A stretch of DNA of 50,525 nucleotides from Acidobacteriaceae bacterium (GTDB lineage: Bacteria; Acidobacteriota; Terriglobia; Terriglobales; Acidobacteriaceae). The stretch lies in contig PLSM01000156.1 in NCBI GenBank assembly GCA_003165075.1, forward strand, positions 125-50,649, written 5' to 3'. Below are positions 33,948-41,181 of the stretch, piece by piece (positions within the stretch are counted from its first letter, which is position 1; every line of letters starts with the position of its first letter). A program made the translations under genes and the position numbers. Below the pieces are notes generated by a model, which searched no databases, was not told the origin of the DNA, and worked only from the letters and a program-made list of their open reading frames with translations.

Positions 33948-34880
33948 ATGACAGAACCTAAGCCTGCGTCGCGAAGGGGTCCAGCGCGGTTGCCTGCCAA
34001 ATCCGCCAGGGCAAAGAAAAAGCCTACCAAAGAGCTGGTGATTGTGACCGGCATCTCGGGCGCGGGCAAAGCCTCGGCGCTGAAGGCTTTCGAGGATCTT
34101 GGCTATCACGCGGTGGATAACCTGCCCCTGGAACTGCTGCCCGAGTTTGCGACGCTGGTGGCGAAATCCTCCGAGGTGGAGCGCGCGGTCATCGTGGTGG
34201 ACATTCGCGAGGGCCAGACGCTCGATCGGCTGCCTGAGATCCTGAAGAGCGTAAAACAGGTGCTGCCCACGCGGGTTGTGTTCCTCGATGCGCAAGACGC
34301 GGTGCTGGTGCGGCGCTACTCTGAGACGCGGCGACCCCACCCCTTGCGCCGGTCAGAGACAGTGTCGCGCTCCATCGTGGAAGAGCGGCAACTGCTGGAC
34401 CCCATCCGCAACGTTACGGACACGCTGGTGGATACCTCGGACTTCAACGTGCATGAACTGCGCGCCTACATCCAGGACCGCTATGGCCACGATGAGCGGG
34501 CAAAGCAGTTGCTTGTGAGCTGCCTCAGCTTCGGCTTCAAAAATGGCGTGCCGCTGGACGCGGACATGGTGTTCGACGTGCGCTTTCTGCCCAATCCCCA
34601 CTTTGTGCCGGAGTTCCGCAAGAAGACCGGCAAAGACCCCAAGGTAGCGGCCTACGTGCGCGGCTTTCCGCAGACTGAGGAGTTTCTGGGCAAGGTGACG
34701 GATCTGATGCTCTACCTGCTGCCGCATTACGTGGACGAAGGGAAAAGCTACCTGACCGTGGCCTTTGGCTGTACAGGCGGCCAGCACCGCAGCGTGATGA
34801 TGGCCGAGGAGATGTGCAAGCGGCTGCGGAAAGCCGGATACCAGGTGAAAGCTGTGCACCGGGACATACCGCGGCAGTAG
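33948..34880 (+). CDS. rapZ: RapZ/YvcJ-family nucleotide-binding protein
   Basis: The 310-residue protein matches RapZ, an adapter that in E. coli controls glucosamine-6-phosphate synthase mRNA decay through small RNAs. The N-terminal kinase-like domain has GISGAGKASALKAFEDLG; the C-terminal sensing domain has FDVRFLPNPHF, FGCTGGQHRSV and VKAVHRDI, which are highly conserved. The Walker A Ser/Thr after the lysine is Ala42 here. A 28-residue basic leader precedes the domain. TAGGAT six bases before the ATG suggests a leaderless transcript. It completes the rpoN-hpf-rapZ order, with no ptsN or hprK between. Confidence 0.92.
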   Translation: MTEPKPASRRGPARLPAKSARAKKKPTKELVIVTGISGAGKASALKAFEDLGYHAVDNLPLELLPEFATLVAKSSEVERAVIVVDIREGQTLDRLPEILKSVKQVLPTRVVFLDAQDAVLVRRYSETRRPHPLRRSETVSRSIVEERQLLDPIRNVTDTLVDTSDFNVHELRAYIQDRYGHDERAKQLLVSCLSFGFKNGVPLDADMVFDVRFLPNPHFVPEFRKKTGKDPKVAAYVRGFPQTEEFLGKVTDLMLYLLPHYVDEGKSYLTVAFGCTGGQHRSVMMAEEMCKRLRKAGYQVKAVHRDIPRQ

Positions 34881-34888
34881 CGGACGAT

Positions 34889-35845
34889 TCAGCGTGGAAC
34901 GGGCAATCCGTCCAGCCACCGCGAGAGCGCGTCCTGGTAATAGCGTTCCTCATCGCTGGTGGTGGGGAGCCAGGTGAGCACCCTGGGGGCGGTCACTATT
35001 TTGAAAATCTCCGGCTCATCGTTCCCGGCGCCGGGGAACAGCTTTGGGGTCCAATAAAACCACAACGAAGGAATGCGCAGGCTCGCCGCCGGAGTATTCA
35101 TGTCGTAACGGTCGTGAACGAGGGCGTGCGCCGGGACCAGGCGCGCTCGTGGGTCGCGGAAGTAGACGCTGGCGGGCTCTTCGCGCGGCGCATGCAGCAC
35201 TACGCCGGCCAGTTCAGGGTGTGCCGCAGCCACCTGGAGAGCGAGATTGGCTCCCAGGTCTCTGCCGACCAACACGATGGAGTTGGCGGCAATGTGGCGC
35301 GTTGCGGTGAGGTAGCGCAGCGCCGACTCGGCATCCTCGCGCCAGCGGGCTTCGCTGGGCCGGGCAAACTTGCTCTGTCCGTAGCCGCGATAGTCGAAAG
35401 CCAGTACATTCAGCCCCGCCTCGTGGAGCCGGGCCAGAGCGTCCACGGTGTCGCCGAGGTTGCCGTCTGGACCATGCAGATAAAGTGCTGTGACGCTGCT
35501 GTGAGGGGCTCCGGGAGCAGCGGGAATCCACCAGCCTTTCAGTTGCGGTTCGCCGGTCTCGGTGGCGGCAAATCCGACCGCGCCGAAGGGCAGGCCCACG
35601 CTAGCGGGGGTACGCGTGATGGCCGCGGTGGGGTGGTAGAGCAACTGCCAGCTACCCTGCCAGAAGAGCAGGCAGAGCGTTCCCCAGGCGCAGACTGCGG
35701 CGGCCACAATCGCCAAGCCCACGGCGGCGGCCAGCCAACTGCCGGGAACGGTGGGCGGAGGAGCAGAAGCACCCTTCGCTGCCCGCCCAGCTCTCAAGGC
35801 AGCGGATCGTGAAGCGGATTGGGAGGCGGATTTCTTGCGCGGCAT
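34889..35845 (-). CDS. Membrane-anchored alpha/beta-hydrolase-fold protein with altered triad
   Basis: The 318-residue protein has a basic N-terminus, one membrane segment (residues 37-62, WLAAAVGLAIVAAAVCAWG) and an alpha/beta hydrolase domain outside. The fold markers LYLHGPDGNLGDTV (oxyanion HG) and NVLAFDYRGYGQS are typical of the ABHD13/YfhR group. The nucleophile elbow is GRDLG: Asp196 stands where Ser is expected, and the usual late catalytic His is not visible near PTTSDEERYYQDAL. It may use Asp as nucleophile or be a non-enzymatic scaffold. It converges with rapZ, eight bases apart. Confidence 0.8.
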   Translation of the reverse strand: MPRKKSASQSASRSAALRAGRAAKGASAPPPTVPGSWLAAAVGLAIVAAAVCAWGTLCLLFWQGSWQLLYHPTAAITRTPASVGLPFGAVGFAATETGEPQLKGWWIPAAPGAPHSSVTALYLHGPDGNLGDTVDALARLHEAGLNVLAFDYRGYGQSKFARPSEARWREDAESALRYLTATRHIAANSIVLVGRDLGANLALQVAAAHPELAGVVLHAPREEPASVYFRDPRARLVPAHALVHDRYDMNTPAASLRIPSLWFYWTPKLFPGAGNDEPEIFKIVTAPRVLTWLPTTSDEERYYQDALSRWLDGLPVPR

Positions 35846-35947
35846 CGACCAACACTTTCACTCCGCATTCACGCGGAGGCACACTATGATGCTAATTGCA
35901 TCATCCAACCAAGGGGAGGGAACTGTTCCTCCCGGGGAGTGAAGGCC

Positions 35948-36256
35948 ATGTCCGATTTTGTGCGCATCTGTTCGCAATCCGAGTTGCCCGCTGTGGGCGA
36001 AGTCCGCGAATTCCTTGTCGGCAGCCGAGCATTTTGCGTGGCCAACGTGGCAGGGAACATTGCCGTGCTCGATGGCGTTTGTCCGCATGAAGGAGGGCCG
36101 CTGGGCGAGGGGATTATCGAAGAAGGCCGGGTGGTGTGCCCGTGGCACGGGTATTGCTTTGATGTGCACAGCGGAGTTTCGCAGCAGGACCCGGATGTGA
36201 GAGCCGAGGTGTTTGCGACAACGGTCGAAAACGGTGAGCTGCGCGCGAAAATTTAG
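35948..36256 (+). CDS. Rieske [2Fe-2S] ferredoxin
   Basis: A 102-residue soluble Rieske protein of the NirD/biphenyl-dioxygenase ferredoxin type. Cluster ligands are CPHEGG and CPWHGYCF (two Cys and two His). No oxygenase or nitrite reductase large subunit lies near, so its partner is unknown. The start at 35948 was chosen as the domain begins there; the frame runs further left without support. GGGGAG lies nine bases upstream. Confidence 0.9.
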   Translation: MSDFVRICSQSELPAVGEVREFLVGSRAFCVANVAGNIAVLDGVCPHEGGPLGEGIIEEGRVVCPWHGYCFDVHSGVSQQDPDVRAEVFATTVENGELRAKI

Positions 36257-36321
36257 AGCAGTTCCACGCCTCAGTGGGTCAACCAGTAAAGTGCTGGGCA
36301 GGCCAGGGAGAAGAGATAGTA

Positions 36322-36450
36322 ATGAGCGACGGTCGCGAAGAGCGCGAAGAACGTGAAAAGCGGCACGAGCAGGAAAAGCAGAAGGATCACGAGGACCAGA
36401 TCGACCCCGAGCAGGCAGATCAGTGGGAGCCGGAGCGGGTTGACTCCTAG
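36322..36450 (+). CDS. Tiny highly charged protein, hypothetical
   Basis: A 42-codon frame starting at ATG 36322 encodes MSDGREEREEREKRHEQEKQ and then more Glu, Asp, Lys and Gln, ending QWEPERVDS. It is almost devoid of hydrophobic residues and would be a charged helix or disordered. AGGGAG lies a short way upstream. The opposite strand is also open (63 codons, hydrophobic), but it starts with TTG without a ribosome site, and hydrophobicity is expected as the mirror of Glu/Lys codons. Low certainty. Confidence 0.4.
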   Translation: MSDGREEREEREKRHEQEKQKDHEDQIDPEQADQWEPERVDS

Positions 36451-36532
36451 ACTGGACGTCAATGCATCCGCGAGTGAAGATCAGCCGCAGAGAGTTTCAT
36501 CCGTGCATCCGGGTCGAATTGCGGGGACCGCT

Positions 36533-37315
36533 CTATCTCTTGCGCAGGCGCAGTGATTCCCAGGTTCCGTCGGCACTCCAGCCTCCATCCACGGCGAGAG
36601 CGTGGCCATTGACGAAGCTGCTCTCTTCTGCGTCGGCGAGGAACGCGATAGCCCGGGCGATATCATCCGGATTGGCGAATCGGGCCATCGGTATGCGGCC
36701 GGTGATGTCGGCATCCGTGTAGCTTCCTCCGGCCTGGTCGGCCACGTCCATCTCCGTTTTTACCCAGCCCGGACACACTGCGTTGACACGCACTCCTCGC
36801 CCTCCCCACTCGGCTGCTAGGGTGCGAGTGAGCCCGATTAATCCATGCTTCGATGCGTTGTAGGCTACCCGGTCCGCAATACCCAATAGCCCCGCGACAG
36901 AAGCAACGTTGACGATCGAGCCGCTGCCCGCGTCGAGCATCATTTGCCCAAAGGTCTTTGCCAACAGAAACGGCGCCACAAGATTCACTTCAAGCACGCG
37001 GCGATAGTCGCTGAGAGCCGTATGTTCCGCGGCCACGATAAGACTGATGCCCGCATTGTTTACCAGCACGTCAACGCGCCCATAGCGATCGAAAACCTCC
37101 TTGGCGAAGCGATCTACTGTTCCTTCATCCGTAATATCGCCAGCGTACCCCATCGCTTCACAGCCTTGCGCTTCGATTGCCTTTATGGTCTCCGCAGGAT
37201 GATGAATATCGATGATGGCGAGCCTGTAGCCGCGCTGGGCGAGCAGTTCTGAGGTCCGGCGGCCAATGCCCTGTGCTCCACCAGTAACCACCGCTGCGCG
37301 TGTGTTGTCTTTCAT
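36533..37315 (-). CDS. SDR-family NAD(P)-dependent dehydrogenase
   Basis: A 260-residue classical short-chain dehydrogenase/reductase. The Rossmann motif TGGAQGIG is near residue 11, the structural NNAG near 86, the catalytic Ser in VNVASVAG near 137 and the YNASK active site near 150. The C-terminal VNGHALAVDGGW is a typical end. Substrate is not predictable; an acidic residue after strand 2 (AIIDIHH) favours NAD. It is divergent from the TonB-receptor gene, with a possible operator between them. Confidence 0.92.
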   Translation of the reverse strand: MKDNTRAAVVTGGAQGIGRRTSELLAQRGYRLAIIDIHHPAETIKAIEAQGCEAMGYAGDITDEGTVDRFAKEVFDRYGRVDVLVNNAGISLIVAAEHTALSDYRRVLEVNLVAPFLLAKTFGQMMLDAGSGSIVNVASVAGLLGIADRVAYNASKHGLIGLTRTLAAEWGGRGVRVNAVCPGWVKTEMDVADQAGGSYTDADITGRIPMARFANPDDIARAIAFLADAEESSFVNGHALAVDGGWSADGTWESLRLRKR

Positions 37316-37431
37316 CTTTTTCGGTGCTCCCTTTCTTAAGATCGTAAACCTCGATTCCTTGCGTTGAGCCGACGTTCAGGTATTAGGTGCTGCGGCCGCG
37401 ACAGAGTGCTCAAAAAAACCCCTCTCAAGAC

Positions 37432-37446
37432 TGGACAGTTTGTCCA
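37432..37446. promoter_or_regulatory. Candidate operator in the SDR-TonB receptor gap
   Basis: TGGACA-GTT-TGTCCA is a perfect 6-bp inverted repeat with a three-base centre. It lies 117 bases upstream of the SDR gene and 224 bases upstream of the TonB receptor gene, in the 354-base divergent region. Its form fits a dimeric repressor such as TetR or GntR type. No regulator gene is adjacent. Confidence 0.4.
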
Positions 37447-37622
37447 ATTCCGACAGCCGGCTACTCGCATTGAAGTGGTGGATCTGCGACCGCACTTCGC
37501 TCCGAAGAGAGAGAGGCGATGCGCCCGACAATCCAGTGCCCAAGTTCCAGAAAACTAAGCGATCGCGGGCGAGAGCTTGTGGCGTTTCCTTATATCGTCC
37601 TTATTCCAGCCCGCAGCGTTCG

Positions 37623-37631
37623 TGTTATGAT
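37623..37631 (+). promoter_or_regulatory. Candidate extended -10 of the TonB-receptor gene
   Basis: TGTTATGAT fits an extended -10 box and lies 38 bases before the ATG. The -35 region is weak (TTCCAG). The rest of the divergent gap holds no gene that I can support. Confidence 0.35.
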
Positions 37632-37669
37632 TCGATCAATTACCCAGAAAATTTAAGGAGCACGGCCTC

Positions 37670-40600
37670 ATGAAATGCCGCTCGATCGCCTTTGCAGGCG
37701 CGACTGCTGTTCTTGTTGTCTTCCTGGCGTACGTCACAGCACCTACTGCCGTGGCGCAAACCTTCAGAGGAAGTATTCAGGGCACCATCACGGACAGCAC
37801 CGGAGCGGCTGTACCCGGGGCGAAGGTAAGGGTCGTCAGCCCGTCCACAGGCTTGTCGCGCACGGCAGCCACCGACGATCGAGGCGAGTATGTGGCCTCA
37901 GAACTGCCGCTCGGCACCTACAGCGTAACGGTTGAGAAACAGGGCTTCCGCACCACTACGCTGACGCAGATTCCGGTGAGCGTTGGATCGCCGACGCGCG
38001 CCGACGCCAGGCTTGCTACCGGTGCGGTTGAAGAAGTGGTCGAGGTGAACGCCGATGTGCCGCTGGTGGAAACCACTTCAAATAAAACGGGCGGCACGAT
38101 CGAAGCCAATGAGGCCGCCGAACTTCCGGTGAACGGGCGAGACTTCACCAAGCTTCTGGAACTGGTTCCAGGTTCGACGAGCGATCCGGTGGGATCGACC
38201 GAATCGGCCGGCTCGTACGGACTGTTCAGTCTCAACGGCAATCGCGGCCGCTCGAACAATTACCTGCTCGACGGCACGGACATGAATGACGGCTACCGCA
38301 ACCTGCCGTCAGTCAACCAGGCCGGCGTGTGGGGTTGCCCCTCGACCATTCTTCCTGTGGATGCGCTGGCAGAGATTCCAGTGACCGGCAGCCCGGAGGC
38401 CGAATTTGGCCGCAGCTCGGGAGCGACCGTCAACATTGTCACGAAGAGCGGCACCAATCGGATCCACGGCAGCGCATTTGAATATTTCCGCGACGGATCA
38501 ATGAGCGCACGCAACTTCTTCAATACCGTTGCGCAGCCCAAGAACTCGTTCACCAATCATCAGTTTGGCGGTTCAGCCGACGGACCAATCGCAAAGGACA
38601 CTTCGTTCTGGTTTGTTGCCTATGAGGGGCAGAGAGAGGACGGCGGCTTGCCCCAGTTGGGCACGGTGCCCACCCAGGCAGACATCGGCACCTATGAAGC
38701 CGACAACGGAGCGATCAATCCGGTGATTCAACGCCTGCTGGACAGCAAGCCGTGGGGGGCATTGCCAGCTACCGGCGGCAGCGAGACCTTTACCACACCG
38801 TTCAACAACAAGAGCGACAATGTAATCGCCAAGGCCGATCAGCATCTGCATTTGTTCAGCGCCGGCGATCTGTTGACCGGACGCTACTTCTACAGCCACG
38901 GTTTGCAGAGCTTTCCCTTGGGCATGCTCTACACCGGCAGCAGCGCACCGGGGTACAACACCACAACACCGACGCATGTAAACATTGTTTCGCTGTCGTA
39001 TACTTCCGTCCCGAGATCGAATCTGATATTTGAGATTCGCGGCGGTTACAACCGCTTCCTGCAGCAATTCATACCGCAGGATACCGGCCTCAATCCGAGC
39101 GATGCATTTGGCCTGAACACGCTGCCGCCCGGCTACACTACACGCGACCTGGGATTGCCGACCATCGACGTTGGCGCGTATAGCCCCATCGGCTCGACAG
39201 CCAGCGACTCGCGCGGCCGCATCGATACGAACTATCAGTTGTTCGGAAATGTTTCTCTTACCAGGGGTGGGCACAGTTACAAGGCTGGTTATGAGTGGCG
39301 GCGGACGTTCATCAACAGCTTCATCGATTCCGGGCACCGCGGCAAGCTGGTATTCAGCGATCTTGACCATTTTCTTGCGGGCAACCTGACCGGCGGCGAC
39401 AGCAGTTCAGCCGACGGTGACGGCACACGCTACTCCTACCAAAACAGCAGCGGGGCCTACTTGCTGGACTCCTGGCGCCTGAGCAGCAAGATCACGCTCA
39501 ACTATGGATTGCGGTGGGACTACTTTGGGGTGATTGGAGCCGAGAACCAGGCATTCAGCATCTTCAACGTAAAGACCGGAGGGCTTGAAACGGTAGGAGC
39601 CGCCAGCGGGCCCGCGTCGCTCTATCCGAAGGACTGGACTAACTTCGCGCCGCGCCTAAGCCTGGCGGACGATCTGAAAGGCGACGGCAAGCTCGTGATA
39701 AGAGCTGGTGGCGGCATCTTCTACGACGGCGCATCGCAAGACTTCTTCGTGGGCAACCAGGCATACAACACAAACGCCGGTGAGGCCGGACCGGCATTCA
39801 ATGGCATCGGCTTCGCGTCTCCGGTAGTCTCGTCGATTACTGCGGACACCGCGATTTTTGGCGACTATACGCCGAGCAGCGTTTTCACCGTTGACCAGAA
39901 CCTGGTAACGCCGAGGTATGCCTCGTATAACCTCAACATCGAATCGCAACTCGCAAAGAAGATTGCCCTCCAGATCGGATACGTGGGATCACAAGGACGC
40001 CACCTCTTCCACTTCCGCGATCTCAACCAGTTCAATAATGTTGCAGGCAGCGTAGACAGTTGTGGGAACGGCCAGGATGTCAGCTATGGTCAGCAGTGCT
40101 TCCCGACTTATTCGGTCGGTTCGTACGTCAATATTCCGCTTTATTATGTCAACCAGATCGAGACCAGCGCGTTTTCCAACTACAACTCTGCGCAAGCAAC
40201 ACTGAAGGTGCAAAGCTGGCGCGGCGTGACGTCCACGCTGAACTTTACATGGGCGCATTCGATCGATGATGCCAGCGACGGACTGGACTTTGTTCCGAAC
40301 GCGTCGCAGCCCGACAACAGCTTCAATCCGCGCGCCGATCACGCCAGCTCCAACTTCGACGTGCGTCAGCGCCTGCAGTGGTATTGGACTTACAATCTTC
40401 CTAATTTCCAGCAAGCTAAATGGATCGCCGGCGGTTGGGCGCTCGACGGCATGTTCAACTTTGCCACCGGCCAACCGTACACGGTGAGCTATCTATTTGA
40501 AGGCGATTACAACGGCGGCGGTGAATATTTTGGACGGCCTGACATCATTGGCAATCCTTACGCCGGTACACACGGGACCAATTTGCTGAACCTGGCAGCA

Positions 40601-41005
40601 TTTGCCGCGCCATGCACCGTGGATAGCAGCACTGGAAACTGTGTCGACGGGCATCCGGGCAGCGAAGGCCGCAATGCTTTCAATGCGCCAAATTACACCA
40701 ATTTCGATTTCTCGCTAACCAAGACCTCGCACCTGACTGAAACAGTGACGATGGAACTTCGCTGCGACTTCTTCAACATCTTCAATCACCCGAACTTCAG
40801 CAACCCCCTGCTGCCGGGATTTGGCATCGACGTCTTCGGTAGCAGCCACGTCGATGGAAACCGGTTGGTGGCGGGCGCTGACCCGAGCACCAGCGGATCG
40901 CAGTTTCTAGCGACCACGGCGACGCCGGACGTAGGCAGCGGCAACCCGTACCTTGGTGGCGGCGGTCCGCGCAGCACGCAAATAGCGGTTCACTTCACAT
41001 TCTAG
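37670..41005 (+). CDS. Oar-like TonB-dependent receptor
   Basis: The 1,111-residue protein has a signal peptide (residues 1-30), then a carboxypeptidase-regulatory-like domain (FRGSIQGTITDSTGAAVPGA to about 115). A plug domain follows (ELPVNGRDFTKLLELVPG, SPEAEFGRSSGATVNIVTKSG), then a large barrel that ends in VHFTF. This architecture is expanded in Acidobacteriota and Bacteroidota and imports oligosaccharides, peptides or siderophores. The ligand is unknown; no transporter or glycosidase genes are next to it. AAGGAG lies nine bases upstream. Confidence 0.94.
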   Translation: MKCRSIAFAGATAVLVVFLAYVTAPTAVAQTFRGSIQGTITDSTGAAVPGAKVRVVSPSTGLSRTAATDDRGEYVASELPLGTYSVTVEKQGFRTTTLTQIPVSVGSPTRADARLATGAVEEVVEVNADVPLVETTSNKTGGTIEANEAAELPVNGRDFTKLLELVPGSTSDPVGSTESAGSYGLFSLNGNRGRSNNYLLDGTDMNDGYRNLPSVNQAGVWGCPSTILPVDALAEIPVTGSPEAEFGRSSGATVNIVTKSGTNRIHGSAFEYFRDGSMSARNFFNTVAQPKNSFTNHQFGGSADGPIAKDTSFWFVAYEGQREDGGLPQLGTVPTQADIGTYEADNGAINPVIQRLLDSKPWGALPATGGSETFTTPFNNKSDNVIAKADQHLHLFSAGDLLTGRYFYSHGLQSFPLGMLYTGSSAPGYNTTTPTHVNIVSLSYTSVPRSNLIFEIRGGYNRFLQQFIPQDTGLNPSDAFGLNTLPPGYTTRDLGLPTIDVGAYSPIGSTASDSRGRIDTNYQLFGNVSLTRGGHSYKAGYEWRRTFINSFIDSGHRGKLVFSDLDHFLAGNLTGGDSSSADGDGTRYSYQNSSGAYLLDSWRLSSKITLNYGLRWDYFGVIGAENQAFSIFNVKTGGLETVGAASGPASLYPKDWTNFAPRLSLADDLKGDGKLVIRAGGGIFYDGASQDFFVGNQAYNTNAGEAGPAFNGIGFASPVVSSITADTAIFGDYTPSSVFTVDQNLVTPRYASYNLNIESQLAKKIALQIGYVGSQGRHLFHFRDLNQFNNVAGSVDSCGNGQDVSYGQQCFPTYSVGSYVNIPLYYVNQIETSAFSNYNSAQATLKVQSWRGVTSTLNFTWAHSIDDASDGLDFVPNASQPDNSFNPRADHASSNFDVRQRLQWYWTYNLPNFQQAKWIAGGWALDGMFNFATGQPYTVSYLFEGDYNGGGEYFGRPDIIGNPYAGTHGTNLLNLAAFAAPCTVDSSTGNCVDGHPGSEGRNAFNAPNYTNFDFSLTKTSHLTETVTMELRCDFFNIFNHPNFSNPLLPGFGIDVFGSSHVDGNRLVAGADPSTSGSQFLATTATPDVGSGNPYLGGGGPRSTQIAVHFTF

Positions 41006-41044
41006 ACGGGAACATTCAGCAGGTCTTCCCACTTCTAATTTCTG

Positions 41045-41079
41045 CCGACATGTCGGTGCGCGGGCTGACATGTCGTCGG
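41045..41079. promoter_or_regulatory. Twin GACATGTC palindromes upstream of the ior operon
   Basis: CCGACATGTCGG (41045-41056) is a perfect 12-bp palindrome; a second GACATGTC is at 41067-41074. The two identical 8-mers are exactly 20 bases apart, about two helical turns, and lie about 120 bases before iorA. A TACACT at 41144-41149 could be the -10 box. The pair looks like a cooperative operator; it could also fold as a bulged hairpin ending the receptor mRNA. Confidence 0.5.
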
Positions 41080-41181
41080 AAGACGTCCCTGCGCAATCCT
41101 GGGGACGAAGGGAGAACTCCATAGGATGGGGTTCCCGATCGTGTACACTTAACCCAATAATCAATTACACAGGGCCTCAGC

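Noticed and set aside
36271..36462. 63-codon hydrophobic frame on the minus strand
   Set aside because: TTG start without a ribosome site; its Leu/Phe content is what the antisense of Glu/Lys codons gives.
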